A DNA stretch of 64,000 nt from Serilophus lunatus (taxonomy: Eukaryota; Chordata; Aves; Passeriformes; Eurylaimidae): assembly GCA_013399895.1 (NCBI GenBank), contig VXBA01004393.1:2560736-2624735 (forward strand), in the 5' to 3' direction. The notes beneath the pieces were generated by a model. The model made no database searches. It saw only the letters and a program-made list of their open reading frames with translations, and was not told where the DNA came from. The position numbers and the translations under genes are program-made. Position 1 is the first letter of the stretch. Every line of letters begins with the position of its first letter. Below are positions 61,801 to 64,000 of this stretch, piece by piece.

Positions 61801-64000
61801 TGGCAGGTTCACATGAACCAGGCACATGAAAAATAAGAAAATATATTGCAATATAACAAAGTGGAGGTGTTGCACAGCAGGAGCTATTTTGCAATTGCTA
61901 TTTCCATGAGACTGTAGTTTGTGCTGCTGAGCTTGAAGGACACCTCTCTCTAAAATGTTGAGGTTTTGTCTCAAACATCTGAATACTAAATATATGCTAT
62001 ATTTATGTGAATTTGTGCTATATATCTGAGATAAATATATAAAGACACAGGGAGGAAAGCAAATCAGAAAAACCTAATCTCTCTTGTGCAGCTAAGCACA
62101 AATCCACTCACCATTCTCTAGTTGAGGTCAGCATTGCTCTCTTTTAGTTATTTTACTGTAGCTAAACTAAATTTGGTATGCTGTGTCCTGGTTTTATTAA
62201 TGCATGCATGACAGTCACCTGTGCTGTTAGAATATTTGCTCTTGGAATAAGCTGTACATTGTGACTATTTAAGATCTTATTGGCCATCGAGTGACTATGC
62301 TGAACCCAGCAGGAGGACTGTGGGCAGAATTGGAGCTGCAATCAGATAGTGCACCTATGTCGTGGCTTGTTTGAAAGCCTGCAGCCTATTGATAGTCAGT
62401 TGTCACACCAGCTATCTCCACTCTGCTTTGCAGGCAGAGTTAAGCTTCTCTTTAAGCCCTCAGGCTAGGTAGCATTGGAATTATGCACTTCGTGGCACCT
62501 CAATTAGCTGGGGATGCATGACGAGAACCATTAGCAGCATATTTATTTGGGAAAACATCTTATTGTGCTTCTTGGTTCAGCACATACAGAAAAAAACCCA
62601 CACACATCCTTTTTCTCGACTGAGAAAAATCTTGTTTTAGAGCAGAGTGAAACTTTGAGCTGTGGAAAATCACTCTGCTCCTGCTTATTCACCTATCTCC
62701 TTGGGCTCCATCCGGCTGTTTTGGGAATGTTGAGTGTTGCTAAAATAAAAATAAATAGCTTCAGCGTGACCATAGAACTTACTGAGGTCTTTACCTGTAC
62801 AGACCATGCAGCACATCTGTTTTCTACTCCTGAGACCCCAGGAGCAGGTGAGATTTAGTGTCCCCATGTAAATGGCCCCTGTGGCTCCCCTCCTCCCTTG
62901 CCATTTGCAGTCACATTCCCAGCTGCAAACAGCAAACTGGATGGATGATTTTTTCCAAGCCCGGCAAATGCCAGTAGCAACAGAGATCAGCACTGAATGA
63001 AGGGAAAAGTGCTGAGTGAACACATGACATTTTCATGGCCCTGAACATGAGCATTGTTTTCTCTGGTGCTGCTCTGCTCCAAAAACCTGAAGTGGCAAGG
63101 GCTGAATTACCTGAGGTAATGAGCCTAAACTGGGTTGACTTTTCCATGCACATTTACAACCAGGGTGACAAACAATTTTTGAATACAGCAAAGCTCAATG
63201 CATTTGCTTTTGAGATGGTTTGCTTTAGTGAAATGCTTTAGTCTAGCATAAGTAGCATAAGACCTTTCTGGTCATAAAATAATTAACTCAGGTTAATAAA
63301 GAGAGTTTATGTTCTTCAAAAATATTGCAAAAAGCTCAGCTACTTGCATTTGACACCATGACAAGCTGGATTTAGTTCCTTTTACTGAGTCTTGGTGTTA
63401 AATCATGCTGCAGTTCTGATTATGACCGGTGCCTGGTGGGGTTGCTGACTGCTCTTTGCTGGGGTTGGAGCACCCAGCCCTGGCAGCAGTGGGGTGAGCC
63501 CACCTTCTAGCTCTCCCTGTGTGCTGGAAAACTGTGAGGTGGCTCTATTGACAGACCACCATGGGATCAATGCACTCATAGATACTCACATTTGGTCTTC
63601 CTGTATTGTCAAACCCTGCTTTTTTCTCTAGACGCTGAAATGCCAGGGTTATTAATTATTGAAAGATGTCACTATGGAAAGAGTCTGGCTGCAGACTTCA
63701 GTGGGACTTGGCTGGCTCAGGTGCAAAGTCATTATCAGTGACTTAACCATAAATGGAGGTTCATTTTAAACCAGGATTGCAATTAGCACCTTGCTGTGCA
63801 TTTAACTAACTTGAGACTTCCATACCACTATACTATAAAATTTGAAATTATATTCAGGCACCCTATAAATGGATTACACTATTATCATTATTTGTAGTAC
63901 TGAATGATTGTACTTTTACTGTCTTGCACTGAATTAACATAAATGAATAACAAACTTGAGTGTATTTGGTAAAGATCATAAAGTAACTGATGCTTCCTTA
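52862..64000. other. intergenic right of POP4, no gene recognised
   Basis: A short GC-rich stretch at 52875-52975 is followed by AT-rich non-coding DNA to the window end. VSTM2B is the expected next gene by synteny, but no immunoglobulin-domain exon (Cys...Trp...Tyr-x-Cys pattern) is seen on either strand, so it probably lies beyond base 64000. Stretches near 59040-59270 and 62340-62540 look like candidate conserved elements. Open frames of up to about 160 codons (for example 57795-58283) show no recognisable homology. Confidence 0.5.

Noticed and set aside
53000..64000. Possible VSTM2B exons, expected from synteny
   Set aside because: No immunoglobulin V-set signature was found on either strand; the gene is probably right of the window.

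Overview
This window is vertebrate genomic DNA, most probably from a bird. Genes are spread over multiple GT-AG exons, the promoters are CpG islands, and several interspersed repeats look like avian CR1 LINEs, including the typical 3' end with its ATCATAGAATCAT-type terminus. There is one 186-base assembly gap (N). I see no bacterial or viral genes, no CRISPR array and no tRNA or rRNA.

Three protein-coding genes are recognisable. From left to right they are the orthologues of C19orf12 (+ strand, 141 aa), PLEKHF1/phafin-1 (- strand, 272 aa) and POP4/RPP29 (- strand, 220 aa, seven coding exons reconstructed here). In human 19q12 the order is POP4-PLEKHF1-C19orf12-CCNE1, so this is the same neighbourhood read in reverse. 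It probably corresponds to chicken chromosome 11. CCNE1 would be expected left of base 1 and VSTM2B right of base 64000; I found exons of neither.

Layout: 1-3400 intergenic; 3403-3778 CR1; 3780-4330 CpG island (presumed C19orf12 promoter and non-coding exon 1); 4345-4460 second CR1 piece; C19orf12 coding exons at 8680-8839 and 11216-11481, with 3' UTR to about 12.58 kb; 12.6-26.4 kb intergenic with an older CR1 at about 19.95-20.43 kb; PLEKHF1 coding exon 27931-28749, with its likely promoter island at 31.65-32.50 kb running into the assembly gap; a 15-bp minisatellite after the gap; two diverged inverted arms of about 350-380 bp at about 33.0-33.39 and 36.61-36.96 kb around a 3.2-kb spacer; 37-49.6 kb intergenic; POP4 49826-52532 with a CpG-island promoter; a five-copy 31-bp tandem repeat just upstream of it; and 53-64 kb intergenic.

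The three genes do not form a pathway. C19orf12 is a mitochondrial/ER membrane-associated protein, PLEKHF1 an endosomal phosphoinositide-binding adaptor, and POP4 a protein subunit of RNase P/MRP. Their adjacency is old synteny. The observations most worth checking are a predicted 44-nt first intron in POP4 with an overlapping upstream start codon, the 31-bp repeat carrying RUNX-type cores at the POP4 promoter, and the long inverted repeat at 33-37 kb. I did not find a convincing new biological system; this is mostly an ordinary syntenic block.
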